NCBI GenBank assembly: GCA_035528905.1
Contig: DATKXU010000064.1
Coordinates: 1 to 6,409 of the forward strand
DNA length: 6,409 bases
DNA from: DATKXU01 sp035528905
Lineage (GTDB): Bacteria; Armatimonadota; UBA5829; DTJY01
Direction of reading: 5' to 3'
In this document: positions 4,542 to 6,409 of the stretch, in pieces
How the letters are laid out: each line of letters begins with the position of its first letter
How positions within the stretch are numbered: position 1 is the stretch's first letter
The notes under the pieces: generated by a model
What the model was told of the DNA's origin: nothing
The model's input: the letters and a program-made list of their open reading frames with translations, nothing else
Database searches by the model: none
Program-made: the position numbers and the translations under genes

Positions 4542-6409
4542 GTCTTTCTGTTCGTTGAGCTTTCCACGATGGCGATTTCCTCGTCTGTCAGGTCGTAAAG
4601 CTCATAGACCAGCCGATCAATCTCGGCGTCAGTTGCGTCGATCTGGCGCTGGATGACGGTCTTCTGGGCAGCGGAGCTGGCGGAGGCGAGGTGCTTGTGC
4701 AGGGCGAGCATCGATTCGGCCAGATCAACTATGCGGTCATGATGGTGCTTTTCCGAAGGGCGAGACATGTCCACGTTTGGTACCGGAAAGGGATTGAGGT
4801 AGGCTGTCTTCATCCGGAAATACCCTCCACGTAACGTCGTGCCTGTTTCCATCAGGAAATAGGTAAGCATCGGAGAGTTCAGTACCGCCAACAGGAAGCG
4901 CAAGTCGAAGCATGTAGTGGGTTTGAGCGTGATGGCATAAGCCGTGTCTATGAGCCATGCTGCCTGTCGATCAAGAAGACACGAGCCGCGACTGACTACA
5001 TCGGGTAGCACAATCTTCTGAGCCACCTCGAAGCGGTCCATGTTCTGCGGGCGGCCATAGCAGTACCAACCTGCTCCCTTGAACCGGCCCTTCTCCCGCT
5101 CATCAAGGCGGGCCTTGCAGTCTCGCAAGTAGGCCAATGTACGCGGCGCTATCTGCGCGAGGTTCTTCTCCGGCACGAGGATGCTTTTCCCGTTGATCAC
5201 CTCGTAGGGCACGATCAGCAGCAGCTTCGGTTCCTTCTTCGGCTCATAGCGGCCAATGCTCCTCCCGCGCAAGACCCTCTTCAGGAAGGTGCGCTCCAGA
5301 GGAAACTCCGTATCCTTCTCGTACGAATATACCCTCAACAAGGCTCCCTTACTCCCGCGCTCCTCAAGCAGGTAAACCCTGTCAGCCCTGGTTCCCGTTC
5401 CCTGGAAAACATCGGCAATGCTTCCGAGCGCGGGTTGCTGTCTGAGCTTGATGAGGAGATCACCGGTTGAACCCGCAATGACCCACGGAGCTGGTGTGAG
5501 TTCAGCAGAGGGAACCTCCGAGGTAATCCACAGTCCAGGCGTTTCCTCCGGCAACGGGCACGGAGCATCCTTCTGATTCACGGGTCCGACGTAGCGCGCC
5601 AGCTTGGCGAACGATGTTCCCGCTGCGTTCAGAAATAGCAGGCACGTGTAAGTGGTTACCTGAGGGAAGACCTGAAAAGCTCCGAAGTGCAGAAGCTTGT
5701 CGAGGTAGCGACCACGAGCGATGATGGCTCGCAGGTTTTCCCCGACGCCCGAATTCACAAACTTGTTGGGCAGGATGAAACCCAACGTGCCATGCGGGTT
5801 CAGCAGCTCGAGGCCCTTCTCGACGAAGATCAGATAGGTGTCCCACTCCCGTGCGGAAGCAGCGCGATAGAGCGAGCGATAGATCTCCCAGAGCCACTGG
5901 GCTTGTTCCTTCAAGTTGATGCTGCGCACATACGGCGGATTCCCGATCACGCAATCGAACCCACCATCCTTCATGGCATCGGGGAATGCCCGTTTCCAGT
6001 CGAAGGGATTGACCCGCGTCATGTCGTCGGCGTGGTTGATGAGCCTGCCGGTGAAGTAGTCGGGGCCGATCAGGGAGTTGCCGCACCGCACGTTGTCGGC
6101 GAGGTTGGGCAGGGCGCGGTCGCTGAAGGGCAGCAGGCCCATGCGCAGGCTCTGGTCGGTCTCGCCTTCCAGCACCTTCAGCAGCAACGACAGCTTGGAG
6201 ACTTCCACGGCCTGAGGATCGATGTCGACGCCGAAGATGTGCGTGGTGAGCAGGCGCTTCTTTTCCTCGATGGTCAGCCGCCATTGGCCGTTGCGGGTGT
6301 CCTTGTAGACGGCCTTCTTGTGGTTTTCGGGGGTGTGCTCGATATGCCATTTGAGGCAATGGTCGAGCAGGTATTGGTAAGCCCCGATGAGGAACGACCC
6401 GCTTCCGCA
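4532..6409 (-). CDS. Eco57I/TaqI-like N6-adenine DNA methyltransferase with specificity domain (5' end outside window)
   Basis: The visible 625 residues are the methylase and target-recognition half of a large cytoplasmic DNA-modifying protein. It would transfer a methyl group from AdoMet to adenine N6. The frame is open to the right edge, where CGSGSF (1-6) is the tail of the DPACGSGSF AdoMet-binding motif I. IFGVDIDPQAVEVSK (58-72) follows, then catalytic IGNPPYV (155-161) and the structural GFILPNKF. Residues from about 300 to 545, ending in LNPFPVP (about 538-544), fit a TaqI-like specificity domain. A helical or coiled-coil tail (about 556-610, RQIDATDAEIDRLVYELYDLTDEEIAIVE) is a familiar ending of Type IIG-like enzymes. 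Full-length relatives are near 1,000 residues or more, so several hundred N-terminal residues, including any nuclease domain, lie outside. Restriction activity therefore cannot be judged. GTG 6208 is internal and not the start. No BREX partner (pglZ, brxC) is in view, so a PglX identity has no support here. Confidence 0.93.
   Translation of the reverse strand, partial: CGSGSFLIGAYQYLLDHCLKWHIEHTPENHKKAVYKDTRNGQWRLTIEEKKRLLTTHIFGVDIDPQAVEVSKLSLLLKVLEGETDQSLRMGLLPFSDRALPNLADNVRCGNSLIGPDYFTGRLINHADDMTRVNPFDWKRAFPDAMKDGGFDCVIGNPPYVRSINLKEQAQWLWEIYRSLYRAASAREWDTYLIFVEKGLELLNPHGTLGFILPNKFVNSGVGENLRAIIARGRYLDKLLHFGAFQVFPQVTTYTCLLFLNAAGTSFAKLARYVGPVNQKDAPCPLPEETPGLWITSEVPSAELTPAPWVIAGSTGDLLIKLRQQPALGSIADVFQGTGTRADRVYLLEERGSKGALLRVYSYEKDTEFPLERTFLKRVLRGRSIGRYEPKKEPKLLLIVPYEVINGKSILVPEKNLAQIAPRTLAYLRDCKARLDEREKGRFKGAGWYCYGRPQNMDRFEVAQKIVLPDVVSRGSCLLDRQAAWLIDTAYAITLKPTTCFDLRFLLAVLNSPMLTYFLMETGTTLRGGYFRMKTAYLNPFPVPNVDMSRPSEKHHHDRIVDLAESMLALHKHLASASSAAQKTVIQRQIDATDAEIDRLVYELYDLTDEEIAIVESSTNRKTGQ
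6390..6409 (-). other. Methyltransferase motif I at the window edge
   Basis: The last codons read CGSGSFL on the - strand, the glycine-rich AdoMet loop. This shows that the gene continues upstream beyond the window and that the methylase core itself is intact. Confidence 0.8.

Noticed and set aside
4532..6409. PglX of a BREX system.
   Set aside because: The methylase core is compatible, but no pglZ, brxC or other BREX gene is in the window, and the C-terminal ending fits Type IIG-like proteins at least as well.

Overview
The window is GC-rich bacterial DNA (by eye about 60% G+C, with G/C-rich third codon positions). Its main content is two large adenine-methyltransferase genes of the restriction-modification type, arranged tail to tail. 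The sequence does not fix the phylum. The sigma70-like promoters and Shine-Dalgarno sites point to an ordinary bacterium, and the restriction genes point to an accessory or defence region.

Layout. Positions 1-131 may hold the 3' end of an unrecognised gene. A near-consensus sigma70 promoter (118-145) precedes gene 1 (195-3503, + strand). Gene 1 is a single-chain restriction-modification protein: a PD-(D/E)XK-like nuclease motif, an N6-adenine methyltransferase core (DPAAGTGTY, NPPY) and a C-terminus like the Type ISP specificity region. It lacks the helicase found in classical Type ISP enzymes. After it, 3518-3734 holds a cluster of four copies of a short hairpin-forming repeat, two forward then two inverted, with paired base changes that preserve the stem.

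On the - strand a small two-gene unit with its own promoter (4455-4483) reads toward the repeats. The first gene (4406-4087) appears broken by one missing G in a G run. The second (4061-3660) encodes a small protein with one membrane helix, and its last 24 or so residues are encoded by the repeat cluster. Gene 2 (- strand, stop at 4532, running off the right edge at 6409) is the C-terminal 625 residues of an Eco57I/TaqI-like adenine methyltransferase with its own target-recognition region. Motif I lies exactly at the window edge.

How they fit together. Genes 1 and 2 look like two independent restriction-modification or methylation units that ended up convergent, not subunits of one complex: each has its own methylase core and recognition region. 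The small pair between them is unrecognised cargo. I see no proof of a wholly new system. The most unusual parts are the helicase-less ISP-like architecture, the covarying inverted repeat cluster and its intrusion into a coding end, and the repairable frameshift.
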